64,000 bases of DNA, from assembly GCA_003184365.1 (NCBI GenBank), contig NKYR01000120.1:42523-106522 (forward strand), in the 5' to 3' direction. Positions 23,942 to 35,600 of this stretch are shown here, in pieces; positions within the stretch are counted from its first letter, which is position 1; each line of letters starts with the position of its first letter. Position numbers and translations under genes: made by a program. The notes beneath the pieces are model-generated. The model had not been told where the DNA came from. It ran no database searches and saw nothing but the letters and a program-made list of their open reading frames with translations. Origin of the DNA: Evernia prunastri. Lineage: Eukaryota; Ascomycota; Lecanoromycetes; Lecanorales; Parmeliaceae.

Positions 23942-25839
23942 ATGGATATGGGGTCACCGGCGGGCTCAGAGACGATATCCAAGCCAGAGACCATGGACCC
24001 AGAAATCACAGAAAAAAGCGTCAAGCCATCAGCGAAATCGAGTCCCGACGATATAGAAAAATTCAAGCCAGGATGGCGGCTGCTAGCTGCCTTCACTTCG
24101 ATCGCTATCGTCAACCTTGCCTGCGCGTTAGATGCCACCATCATATCTGTAGCTTTGCCGGTAAGCATCATCATTATCTGAGTGGATGACCTTTACTACA
24201 GCTCCTCCTACATACATACCAATTGTACTTCCGTTGACTCTTCCCAAAGGTAATCACCGTCGCCCTCCATGGCAACGCCATCGAAGCCTTCTGGGCCGGA
24301 ACCTCGTTCCTTCTTACCTCCACCGTCTGGCAGCCGAACTGGGTCGCTTTCTCCCATCTCTGGGGTCGTCGGCCCCTCCTTCTCCTCGCCCTCACCTGCT
24401 TCACCGTTGGCTCCATTGTCTGCGCCGTAGCCAAGAACTTTACCCAGATGCTTGTCGGCCGTTCCGTCCAAGGTACGGGAGGGGGAGGCATCATCGCGAT
24501 TACGGAAATCATCATCACCGACATGGTGCCTCTCCGCGAGCGAGGGAACTACTTCGCTCTCATCAGTATCGTCTGGGCCATCGGTAGCGTCTCAGGCCCT
24601 CTGATCGGCGGTGCCCTCGCCCAAGTGGATGCCTGGCGCTGGATCTTTTATCTCAACTTGCCCATCGTGGCCATCGGTTTCGTCGGCATCATTGCCTTCC
24701 TCAAACTCGAGAACCGGAAACGGACTCTGAAACAAAAGCTGATCGAAATCGACTACGTCGGCTCGGTCATCTTCCTCGGCTCTTCGACATCCTTTCTCAT
24801 AGCCATCACCTGGGGCGGCGTCATGTTCGCCTGGTCCAGCTGGCACACCCTCGTCCCCATCATCGTCGGCATATTCGGCCTCTGCGTCTTCGTCATCCAT
24901 CAGGCCAAATTCGCAACCCACACCCTCCTCCCCCTCGCCATTTTCCGGAACAAAGACTCCAACATCGCCTACTTCCTCACCTTCATCCACGGCATCATCC
25001 TCTGGTCCATCCTCTACTACATGCCCCTCTTCTTCGAAGGCGCCCACGACTTCACCCCGATCCTCGCCGGCGTCTCCGCGCTCCCGCAGTCCCTGACCGT
25101 CGTTCCCTGCGCCATGGTCGTCGGCATCGTCGCCGCCAAAACGGGCCTCTACCGCTGGGCGCTCTGGGTCGGCTGGACTCTGACGACCCTCGGCTCGGGC
25201 CTGCTCTACCTCCTCTCCCCGACCACCAGCACCCCGGCCTGGGTCTTCCTCATGCTCGTCTCGGGCATCGGCATCGGCCTGCTCTTCCCCGCCATGGCCC
25301 TCGCGATCCAAGCCTCGGCCCCGCCCAAGGACATCGCCATCGCCGCCGCCATGTTCACCTTCTTCCGCTGCTTCGGCCAGACCATCGGCGTCGCCGTCGG
25401 CGGCGTCGTCTTCCAGAACCGCATGGCCGCCAACCTCGCCGGCTCCCCGTCCCTCGCCGGCTCCGCCACCACCTACAGCCTCGACGTCGTCTCCCTCATC
25501 CGCCGCATCAACGCCATGTCCAACTCCGACCCGCAGAAATCCATCCTCCGCACCGCGCTCTCGCACAGCATCCGCCCCATTTGGGCGCTCATGTGCGGGT
25601 TGGCCGGCGTCGCCCTCTTGACCACCATCTTCATCAAGCATTACGATCTGAACCAGGAGTTGACCACCGAACAGGGCTTCGACGGGCAGGAGAAGAAGAA
25701 GATGAAGGAGGCGGGCGGGGACCCCGAGTCCGCCACCGTCGCCGCCGCCGTGCTACCTGTCGCAGTTGGGGAGAACACAGACACGGTCCACAGAGTCGTC
25801 TCTAACGACCCTGTCAAATCGGGCGATTCAAAAGAATAA
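23942..25839 (+). CDS. MFS multidrug transporter (DHA2-type, 14 TMS)
   Basis: Two exons, 23942-24160 and 24250-25839 (intron 89 nt); 602 aa. An acidic cytosolic N-terminus of about 45 residues precedes the first helix (LLAAFTSIAIVNLACALDATIISVALP), which includes the D..TI.VALP pattern typical of drug:H+ antiporter family 2. Further marks are motif A-like HLWGRRPLLL between helices 2 and 3, GRSVQGTGGGG, and motif C-like GSVSGPLIGGALA. The hydrophobicity pattern fits 14 helices, with a charged cytosolic tail after the last one near residue 550. It probably exports a toxin or metabolite at the plasma membrane. Exon 2 is strongly biased to C-ending codons. It lies 6.8 kb from the HR-PKS end and could serve that cluster, but a repeat-rich zone and one other gene intervene. 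Confidence 0.92.
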
Positions 25840-28734
25840 CCGACCGCTCACAGCGAAGCAGAAGAGACAAAGGGTGTATCTGTCTAGCTTTGATACCCGT
25901 TCGTGGGATCCTACTATTACACGCAATGTACCCTGAGTTCTCTCCAGGTGTACGCCCGAATTCCTTTCGTTCTTTTTGTTCATTTTTTTGGTTAGGGGAA
26001 AGGGTTCCCCATTGGCGCAAGACATAGACACTAGGAATTGGACATCCTTCATCAACCATCTATATTACCCACCTATTTCAACTTATCATCGAAACATCAT
26101 AAACCGCAGAGACAGTAGAGAACAGCCAAAAGCGCGTGACCACCTTCCACCCTACCCTACCGATTTATCTGTTTCAAGTCTTCGCCCCAATCATCATACT
26201 GTGTTCTAGTCTTCGCCCCATCATCACACACGAGAAACATGTGATCTGAACAAATGTGTAAACAAACACGATTGACCCGTCCCATACCGAGGTAAAGCCC
26301 CACTGATTTAATTAGCTTTCACTAGTCCATCATGTAGAGTTCACCAAGACACCTTCTCAACACCGGGGCTAGCAGCTACCTGAAGAGGGCATATTGTAGT
26401 CCCCCCCAGTGCTAAGAAAACTCCCGATACTTACTCGTACTCAGCCACCTGGAGTGAAAAATGAAGCAATTCACAGGCGCGGGCGAGACGGGAACAAATG
26501 CCATGTCTCGAAAAAGAGATGGGACTCGAATAGAGAGCCCCAACGCCGGTGGGAAAGCTCACACCGTATTTCTGAATCAGAGCTCCCATCCAGACATGAG
26601 ATCTCCCGCTCCCGGTCATCGCGTCCCTGACACAATAGACGTCACGTCCCTCTATCCGATAATCGACCATGCCATGCGATATTGCAGGTCTACTCCTCTT
26701 TTCTATGCGAAGTAACCACACAACGCGAAGAAAAAAAAAAAAAATTAAAAAGCTCCGCCATGCGATCGGCTACTCTGATCCCTCAGTCCCGCTGTGGGCG
26801 ATCAGCCATCATCTGTTTATTTTATAAAGTTATCAAACTAGCCGGAGTCGTGTAGACGTGTGGTCCTCAACATCGGGGCGAGGTAGCTAGGTACCTGAAG
26901 AGGCATCTGTGGACAGTAGACCCCCTAATGCTATTTAGGAAACTCCCATGCTGATTTAGCTAAGCTGGAGAAAAAAGATGAGCATTTCTACAGATATAAG
27001 TCCGCGAGGGGGAAGATGGAAGAGAAGAATGCTATGGCTCTAAAAGAGATGGACTCGAATGCAGAGCCCACCACTGGTGTCATTTAACCGGGTTGACAAC
27101 GATTGAAGTAGTTGGTTTTCAGGGTCAAACTGCATCAACTACGAGGTTTGGATATCGAGACTGCATCAACCATCACATAAATCGAAACCAACTATCAACT
27201 GTTCGTGAAACTAATAGTGAAGCAGTTTTGATATGAAATTTAATTAGACGTAAAAAAGAATTGTCTGTAGGACTGAGTGTCAAGACGCTAGTCTAAAGAG
27301 GATATCAAGCCAAAAAGAAATCTTAATCCTAGACATCAAAAAATATTCTCATAGGGCGAGAGCTGATAAAAGTCTGAGTCTGAGTTCACTGACACGATAC
27401 GTCTAATAATCATTAAGACATCCGAACCTCAACTAAACTACTTCACTATCAGTCGAAACCGTTGATTTTTAATACCAAAGTATATCAACTATCAACTGCC
27501 AGACTCCACACTGCACCATCAACTACTAGATATCAACTGTACCACCGATAGTGAAGCAGTCAGTTGGTGCACCATTCTGTCCCAGACTGGTGGGAAAGCC
27601 CATAGGTAGTTATAAATAAAGCTGACATCAAGACATGAACTCTCCTACTACTTAGCTGGAAATGCGCCTATACGCGAATCATACGCGCGCAACATGTACG
27701 GTCGGCTATGTGGAACAGCCATGGAATACAAAAATAATCATGCTATGCGACCCGATCGGTTAATCATCAGTCCTACTGTGGCGAAAAGAGATAGAACTCG
27801 AATGAAAGAGCTAAATGCTGGTGGGGAAGTTCATAGTTATAGAGTAGAGCTGACATTAAGACATGAGATCTCCTGGTCGTCACGTCTCTCTATTGCGTTA
27901 TTGTTGGAATCAGCCAATCAATTGGCCTGCCAAGCGGTTACTAGCGGTACTCTGGTATGTTGTATGTGTTACTATCTACGAGCGATACTGAGGGCTGAGG
28001 AGGGCCAAGACACTAAATCTCCAACCGTACCTTACCTTATGGGCTTCACTGCACGTAATTAGCCTACTACCTCCCACCGTCCTACATGGTTTTTCAGTAC
28101 ATCATCCCATGACCGCCGAGGCGAATGTAACAAATGTGCCAACTTTCTTCGCAATCATTAGCTTTTTTATATATGGTCGGATATCATAAAATCTGTTGTA
28201 TCATGATCTTCTTATACAGATAAATTATCAGACCTCAAAAGTAATAATTACAACAGTAAAGCTCACTGAAATAGAAAGAGATAGTAATATCAAAGTGGGA
28301 AAAGTTACGGAGTAGGTAATAACAATTTGTTACATCTCGGCGGTTACCGGGTATCATACATAGCATGCAAGACATCAATGTATCATCAATGTACCTAGAG
28401 ACCGCTTGGACCATTTATTTCCAACAGATATCGCCACGCTATGCGATTTTGCAGGCCTACTATGCGAGGTAACCATGCAGCGCGAGAAAACACTCTGACA
28501 TGCGACCGGCTAACCCTGAGTCCCACTGTCGCGACTCGCGAGTAGAGGCGGTCATAGGCGTGACATTCTTGTGCCTCACAGCTTTTGTTTCAGCTATGAC
28601 TTAGGCGCATGTCGGCCCTATCACCAAGTTTTCTATGGGGTTAAAAGACCTGCCCCAGGAGAGTCCTGGGATTGAACGAATTCAACGCAATTCTACACAA
28701 ACCCACCTGAATCTTTCCACGAAAATCTTCCAGA
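25840..28734. repeat. Decayed dispersed-repeat zone
   Basis: Related segments recur in divergent form. The phrase GAAGAG..CCCCC..AAACTCCC, followed by a pattern resembling AAAGAGAT.GACTCGAAT.GAGAGC..C.C.GGTGG.AA.., appears at about 26370-26570, 26880-27080 and 27690-27840. The sequence following the first copy (CATGC.ATGCGAT.TTGCAGG..TACT) recurs at about 28430-28560. These look like old copies of one repeat family. One copy is split by a separate insertion (27080-27585). There is no coding capacity. A 14-nt A-run occurs near 26733. Confidence 0.6.
27080..27585. mobile_element. Putative 506-bp non-autonomous insertion with 7-bp target duplication
   Basis: The segment interrupts one copy of the local repeat family. 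ACTGGTG precedes it (27073-27079) and follows it (27586-27592), and the sequence on either side lines up with the uninterrupted copy at about 26545-26560 (GCCGGTGGGAAAG). Inside, a motif like GATAGTGAAGCAGT recurs in direct and inverted orientation (about 27215, 27435, 27547). No terminal inverted repeat was identified, so the class is unknown; a 7-8 bp duplication would suit a hAT- or Mutator-like derivative. Confidence 0.5.
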
Positions 28735-29856
28735 ATGTCCTTGTCGCTTCCGGCAGGGTCGCTTCCGGCAGGCCTATCATTCACACCACCACTCGCACCA
28801 GACGACACTTATTGCCAGGAGCAGTATGCCAATCCCAGGTCGCCCCCGCTCAGTGATTGCCAAGCGGCGTTCGCACTCTTGCCACAGGGCGACGACGTGA
28901 TCACGTACCATACCAACGCGCCGGAAAGCGAAGTCCACAAGCTGCCGATCGTACGCAGCCACGGTCAGTGCGATTCCTCCCTTGTCTGATGTTGGAAAAG
29001 CATTTTTCGCCCGCGGGAAAGCTGAAATCGAGCTTGCGAACGAAACAAGGTATCTGCGAGATCTCGTTCTACCCCTCCGGGCAGGCTGCGTTGCGGAGTA
29101 TGATTCCCGTCACGGTTCCCTCGGAGACCATTCGAGACATGATCGGGTGGGTGGTGGACGCGTGCGTTGGAAAAGCCGGAACCGGAGGGTTCGTCACCAG
29201 ATACATCAATCGCACCACTGCCTTTCTCGATAACCCCGACTCCAATCTGGACTGGTATGGGCAACGTAAGGATTGCCACTCCCCCCCTCCCCCCCTTTTG
29301 CCCATCAAGACACGTTTCTTCTCGTCCTTATCGTAACGCAAGCGTGAGCCTCTCTTTCCATGGCTAATGCGCGCACTTAATTCGCACAACAGCCCCCGAG
29401 ATTACCTTCTTCACCGCCATGGTCCGGCACATCAACAATCAGGTCCCACCGGCCTTCGAACCCTATTACGAGCCCGGCTCATACGAGGAGAACGTCGCCA
29501 TACTGCTTTCGGACTCTGTGCACGAAGCCATGGACGCGCAGCCGGACCCATCCCCGCAACGAGAGACACTCAAAGCGCGAAGTGACCGCATATCGCGCGC
29601 GAGCTTCGGCCAAAAGAGCTATTATGTCGTATGGTGGGAGAATTTCGGCGTCGGTGCTGGTGCTTTGCCACCCGCGAAGGGTAACGGGAGCTCTCTCTCG
29701 GCCTCGCATGACCCTGGCGCGGGCTCCGGGGCAAATGTTACGGGGAATGGCCTCCCCTTACTTGTCAATGTCGCGCATGGAGATCAGGCCCCGGGGCAGC
29801 CTTCTGGAGATGCGGCATCGGTTGCTACAAGTCGAAAGAGGCGAGGTGTTCATTAG
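28735..29856 (+). CDS. Hypothetical fungal protein, three exons
   Basis: Model 28735-28963, 29050-29265, 29393-29856; 909 nt, 302 aa. Joining donor GTCAGT (28964) to the acceptor at 29049 produces the continuous segment RSHGICEISFYPSGQAA, and the next intron joins DWYGQ to PPEITFF. The central part (about residues 35-200) resembles widespread ascomycete proteins with the pattern LP.GD..TYH..AP.SEVHKLP..RSHG.C.I and a GKAGTGGFVT motif, usually small secreted proteins. Here the N-terminus lacks an obvious signal peptide, so the true start may be in an unseen upstream exon. A 15-bp tandem duplication encodes a repeated LPAG near residues 5-12. The C-terminal 70 residues are Gly/Ser-rich. No enzymatic motif is seen; function unknown. 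Confidence 0.65.
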
Positions 29857-30068
29857 CGAGATGGCGATTTCAGAAATGTCTTGAAGTCGGTGCCAAAAGC
29901 GACGGGAAAAGGGGAAAGGCGTTTTTTTAACATTAGGGAGATTAGGCTTTTGAGCGAGCGAGCGGAACCAATGCAAAGCCTCTGCCCTCCACGGCCACTC
30001 GATCATGATACGACGGCTGGTACAAGTGTCACTGCTCTGGAATTGATATTTATTCGGTACAAAGAAGC

Positions 30069-30071
<3 letters not shown>

Positions 30072-30100
<29 letters not shown>
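30072..30100. repeat. (AG)n microsatellite
   Basis: About 14 perfect AG units. Confidence 0.92.
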
Positions 30101-30103
<3 letters not shown>

Positions 30104-31452
30104 CGGGCAGGAGAAAATTTGAATCACAGATATGGCTTCGACAGCGCCTGCTTGACGGGCGTTTATATAAATGATTCTTTAGCCGCCAGTGACTGGGGAT
30201 CGAAGAGAGAAGTAGGTTCTTTCGGAGTTTTTACTTGAAAATATAGCTAAGAAGAAAGACTTGAAGATTAAACTTCAACGAATTCGATATTCGTAACTTA
30301 CAAATATTTAGTAGTAGTCTTTTCAATAACCCAAACACCACAGATGTCCCTCTCCGACCAACAAATATGACCACTCATTCATCCGCTCCAAACTACCGCA
30401 CTACATTGAATGATATAACTTGCGCCTTTCACCCGCGCCGGAAGTTGGATTGATTTAAGAGGGTGACTAGATGGGTAGAAGATGGGAGAAGGAGAGCAGA
30501 TCAGTACATGAGAGCAGAAGCACGGATAGACGGGAGGAGGAGAAGGAGGAGGAGGGGGGAGGAGGACGAGTTTGAAGATTGAAGCTCACCCTTTCTCTGT
30601 AATCCGTTCGGCAAAATCGCCACTCCTCGCTATTCCATCCTATCCCATCCTAATCATCCATCTATCCATCCATCTATCTATCCACCTACCTCTACAAAAT
30701 CGCCACGGCAAGGCTGGGAGTTAGTCGCTCACATCAACATCGCCATACCTCTCGCATGGGCACCGCCCAATGCGCATTGCATTGCGTTTATTTCACGGTA
30801 GGGTGCATTGCACTGTTTCAGGCCATGGCGAGAGGCCATAGCAGAGAGTGGGGGGGGGATCCGAGGGCCTTCTCTGGTGTGAAATGGCCTATGAGTATAA
30901 AGACCATGTCATCCCCGCAGGCAATAATGGCCTCTTCGGTCAATTTTCTCCTCATTCGGAGCGAATTGCAACATTTCCTTCCCACCACCCCTCCCACGAC
31001 TGTGTTTTAGTCATTCCGCTATCTATCTATCTTCACTCCAAGACGTGTCGCTGTTAGATATGGGGAAGTTTTTTCTAGTGCTAACGTATGAGGATGCGCC
31101 TATGACGGCCTCTGTTCAATTGGTTACCTCGGCCTGGAATGGGGCCAATCGTATTTATGTGCACATTGTTCAGGTCATATTGTTTCGCGATCACGTGGCG
31201 AAGACTAACACACTTACACCACCCCCTTCCCCCCTCTCCCCCCCCCTTCCTTATTTCCACCCATCCCCCTTTCAAACCGCGAAGTGAAGTCGATTCTAAG
31301 GCAGCGCTTGGTAATTGATTGATTGATTGATCATTGACTTGGGTTGATTATATCGTTGATTGGTGAGATAAGGTGGATAGATAGATAGGTGGAGGGACAG
31401 ACGTTTAGGTAAGTCGTGTGGGATATTTATGGGTGAAGCGAGGTTCGATTCG

Positions 31453-31870
31453 AGGAGAGGAGAGGAGAGGAGAGGAGAGGAGAGGGGAGGGGAGGGATGA
31501 GTGGATGGATGGATAGGCAGATAGATAGATAGAGGCATAAAGGCATAAAGGAATAGATGAACTCATAAATAGACAGATGCTTAGACAGATGAATGGACGG
31601 ATGGATGGGTGGATAGATAGATGGCTAGACAAATGGAGAGACGGATGGATGGATGGATGGATGAACGGATGAATGGATAGATAGACAGATGAATAGACAG
31701 ATGGCTAGACAGATGACTAGACAGATGAATAGACAGATGTATGGATACATAGACAGATGAATAGACAGAGGGATGGAGGCATAAAGGCATAAAGGAATAG
31801 ATAGATCACTAGACCGATGGCTAGACAAATAGACAGATAGATCACTAGACAGATATCTAGACAGATAGAT
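31453..31870. repeat. Compound (GGAGA)n and tetranucleotide GATG/GACA/GATA satellite-like field
   Basis: A pentanucleotide GGAGA run (31453-31496) leads into about 370 nt of imperfect GGAT, AGAC, AGAT and GAAT units with higher-order repetition: the phrase AGACAGATGAATAGACAGAT recurs. The segment GAGGCATAAAGGCATAAAGGAATAGAT appears twice (about 31531 and 31777), which indicates segmental duplication within the array. Confidence 0.85.
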
Positions 31871-32608
31871 ATACATACCCACATCCCCGCATCCCCATCC
31901 AAACCCAACAGCCCTCCCCATCCCATAACCAACCCGATCAATCAACCCACTCCATCCATCCCCCCCCCCTTTCCTTCCCCCTTCCTCCCTCCCTCCCTCC
32001 CTCCCTCCCTTCCTCCCTCCGCCCCCACCTCATTTATCCACAAACCCATCCACGCCTCAGCGACCACCACCACCAAGACACAACAATAACAACCCCACAT
32101 AGCCTACTCCACATAAACATCTCACTCACGAGTGAATAGCTAACACCCTTCCCCCTTATCATCCTTTTGTCCATACAAATAACCCGTGAATAGGACAATG
32201 GAAAGAAACTTTTTATCATCGTAATGAGCAGAAAGGGGAAAGGAGAAAGAAGAAAGGAGAAAGGAGCGACATGTAAAACGGCATTGAAATGGCATTGATT
32301 TACGACCCGACGATCTAGCTACACTGATTCATTCTATATATGTAAAACCTTCCAATTCTATCTATTTCCCATTTCGCCCCATAACAGACAGACCCGCGCG
32401 GGAGCAAGTGATGACGATGCGTTCAATTTGGAATGGATGAGAAAAAGAAGAAGGAAAGAGCAGCGAGGGCGCACATGCCCGGGCTGGGATCGGTCGTGCT
32501 GGAAGTACATCGGGTGTTCGTGGTAGCGCTGGTGAGGAGGTAATCTCTAGCAGATGAACCAAGCGGAGGAGGGAAGATGTGGAGCGAGAAGAACCCTCCA
32601 TCATCATC

Positions 32609-35600
32609 CTACTGTCTAGCCTGGAACTTCTCCTTCAACTTAGCCGCCGCCTGCTCCCCGAGATGCGTGACGCTGTTCGAATTCACCACCTCGAGCACCG
32701 TGAACTCGGCCCCGACCCTTTGCCGGAACCAGTTGCGCAGCTCGATGCTGACGAGCGAGTCGACGCCCAGGCTCGCCAGCGGCACGTCCAGCGCGGGCTC
32801 CTCGTCGCTGCGCATCATGAAGCCGAACAGCGTGGTGCCCGCCTCCTTGGCCAGGAAGTTGATCGACTCGGGCAGGTCGAGGAGGGCGGGGTTCTTGCCC
32901 GCGTCGCGGAGGAACGCCTTGAGGCCTTCCTCGTTGCTGGACGGGCCGGCGCTGCCGGCGCCGAGGGACTCGAGGTTGCGGTAGACGGACATGCGGGGGT
33001 CTTTCTTCCAGATGGTACGGTTGTTGGGCGCGGAGAGCGGGAGGGTGGAGCGGACGCCGATTGCCACTTGGCTTGGATTGACGTAGCTGGCTGTCTTCTT
33101 TGGGGAAGAGGCAATGGCAGCTGCTCCAGTGGATTGTGGCGGGTTTGAGCGATCGATCATGAGTTGGAGGGAGTCGAGGAGATCTTGCTCGTGGAGCGTG
33201 TGTAGGGAGGTGGCGCGAAGTGCTTCAAGGATGCCGCTATTTTGACTCAAGTATCCTACGTCCTCCATGGCGCCGATGTCAAGTACTGATGCCGGAAGAC
33301 CAAGTGAGTGGCGGTATTGTACGAAGGCGTCGAGGAAGGTGTTGCCACTTGCGTAGTTGGCCTGTCCCCATTGCCCACCTATTCCGGAGACGGAGCTGAA
33401 GAGGAAGAAGAAGTCGAGCGCTTCCTTCTGCGCCAATAATGCTTCGTGCAGATTCCATGTTCCCTGTACTTTTGGCAACAGAGCGGTTTGCCATTGCTCG
33501 AAGGTCATTTCACCCAACGAAGCGTCCTGGAGAAGTCAGTCAGATCGAGTCTAAATTGAAAAACTGAAAAAGGAAATACTCACACTGAGGATCATGGAAG
33601 CTTGGAGTATTCCTGCAATAGGCTTTGCAGCGGAAGCAACGACCTTCTTGACATCTGCAAGATTAGAAATACTACCGGAAAATGTCTGGACTGAACATCC
33701 GCGGGCGGCCAACTCCTTGATGTAAGGGTCTTCGCTGGTCACGGAGCCGGCAGAACGTGAGAAAAAGATCAGATGCTTAGCGCCCCTTTCGACCATCCAT
33801 GATGCGATTGAGCGACCCAGACCGCCAAGACCTCCAATGGAAAGGTACGAGACATCAGGGCGAAGGACCAGATCTCTTGGAGCTGACGTCGCCTCAAGTG
33901 TCATGGGGTCTTCGGGGAAGGTGACGACGATTTTTCCGATATGGGCACCTTTTTGCATGTAACGCATGGCTTCCTCGATTTGAGCAGCCTCGAATGTTTT
34001 CATAGGCTTAATGGGCTTGATGTGGCCCTGCTCGTAGAACTCCACTACCCGGCGGAGAAGGCTATCAATTGTCAGTAACAAGTAACAGAACAATAGTCAG
34101 GGAGTAGCTCACTCATGGATGGCATCGGGACGGTAGAAGCAAATCTGGGACAGATCGAGGCCGACGAATGATCGGTTGTTCTCGAATACGTTCATCGCCA
34201 ATGTTCCGTTTCCAACGAAATCTCGCTTGCCAATTTCGACCATGGTTCCAAAGTCGGCAACACACTTCCAGGTTGCGTGTAGTAGTTCACCGGAAAGCGA
34301 GTTGAGGACCACGTTCACTCCTTTGCCGCCGGTTTCCCTGAGCACATCTCGCAAGAAGCTTGTGTCTCGCGAGTTGAAGATTCGGTTCCGGGGAATATTG
34401 AACGTTTGCATCAGGTAGTCAACCTTTTCTTGGTTGCCCACAGTACAGAAGATCTAGAGGAAGCCAAATTAGTCATTATTCTCAAAGATGGTGTGGTAGC
34501 TTACTTCAGCTCCTAGCATCTTTGCCACTTGAATCGCAGCTATGCCAACGCCACCACAAGCGGAGTGGATAAGCACAGTCTGGATAATCTGTCAGCAAGC
34601 ATGAAAGCTCTACAACGGGCATGTCACATACCTGGCCTTTGGATAGCTTCGCGGAGTCAATCAAGCCGGCGACGACCGTAGAGTAAACGAGAGGGATCGT
34701 AGCAGCTTCGTCAAAGCCGAGACTGTCTGGTATCTTTGCGCAAAAGAGTTCACTCATGTACCAGATAGTCGAAAATGATCCATCGGTACAGCAAAGCACT
34801 CGATCTCCCACTTTGAGATGCTTGACCTCAGGCCCAACCTTCCTGACCTAAAAGTTTGGTATTAGTATTGCCTAGGATACGAGACTTTATGACCAAAGAA
34901 ACAAAAATTTGTCGGAGAGTACTCACAATTCCACAACTCTCGCATCCGAGTCCACGACCCACCAGATCTATGATTCCCATAGACATCAAGACATCCTTTG
35001 ATAAAAGTCAGCGAATTTGTGTAGACACGCACAATTGCAAACAACGGAGTACTAACCTTGAAATTGAGCCCAACAGCCCGGGTTTCCAGCTCGACAAAGT
35101 CGCCTTTCAGTTCTGTAGGCTCTTGCTGTTGCCATGAAAGTGTGTGCAAGATACCTGGCCTTCCAATGTCCAATTTCCTGGGGTAAGAACTTTGCTTCGT
35201 GGACAAGAGCTCTTTTGATACCGAGACCCAATGGTATCTGCCAACCTGGACTCTTCCGTCTGCAAGAGCGTATTCGAGTACAGGATCATTGTCTGGGTCG
35301 CGAATGCGGTGCTGGAACTCATGTAGGACATCAGCGGTGGCAGTCCACGCTTTTGAATCATCGAAACTTTCCAGCTCGAGCGTTGCGAAATCCATCAAAA
35401 GCTCCGTGCGAATTGTTCGAGCCATGCCAAGTATCAAAGAGTAGTTGGGGTCACGGCAGCCGTTTTGGGCTGCTCCGGTCACCCAGAGTACACCAGCGTC
35501 CTGCACATGAGCAACGAAGCTCTTGAAAGCACTGAAAGTCTGCTCTGTCGCGGAATAGAGGAAAGGTGCTTCAACATCGAGGAGTGAGACGATGTCTTGT

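Larger units (their letters stand above)
29857..32608. other. Microsatellite-rich intergenic region downstream of the HR-PKS
   Basis: About 2.7 kb without a supported gene. It contains (AG)n at 30072-30100, GGA-rich tracts near 30530-30570, (GGAGA)n at 31453-31496, a GACA/GATG-type field to about 31870 and CCCT repeats at about 31980-32025. Long open frames here are the products of simple repeats. Confidence 0.6.

Noticed and set aside
24592..25641. Minus-strand open frame of 349 codons opposite the MFS gene
   Set aside because: It is acidic/Gly-rich shadow text caused by GC-rich third positions of the real gene on the other strand.
23942..25839. MFS transporter considered as a definite member of the PKS cluster
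   Set aside because: Repeats and an unrelated hypothetical gene separate them by 6.8 kb; without co-expression data the link is only possible.
31405..31945. Minus-strand frames rich in SIHLSICL-type repeats
   Set aside because: They are translations of the tetranucleotide microsatellite.
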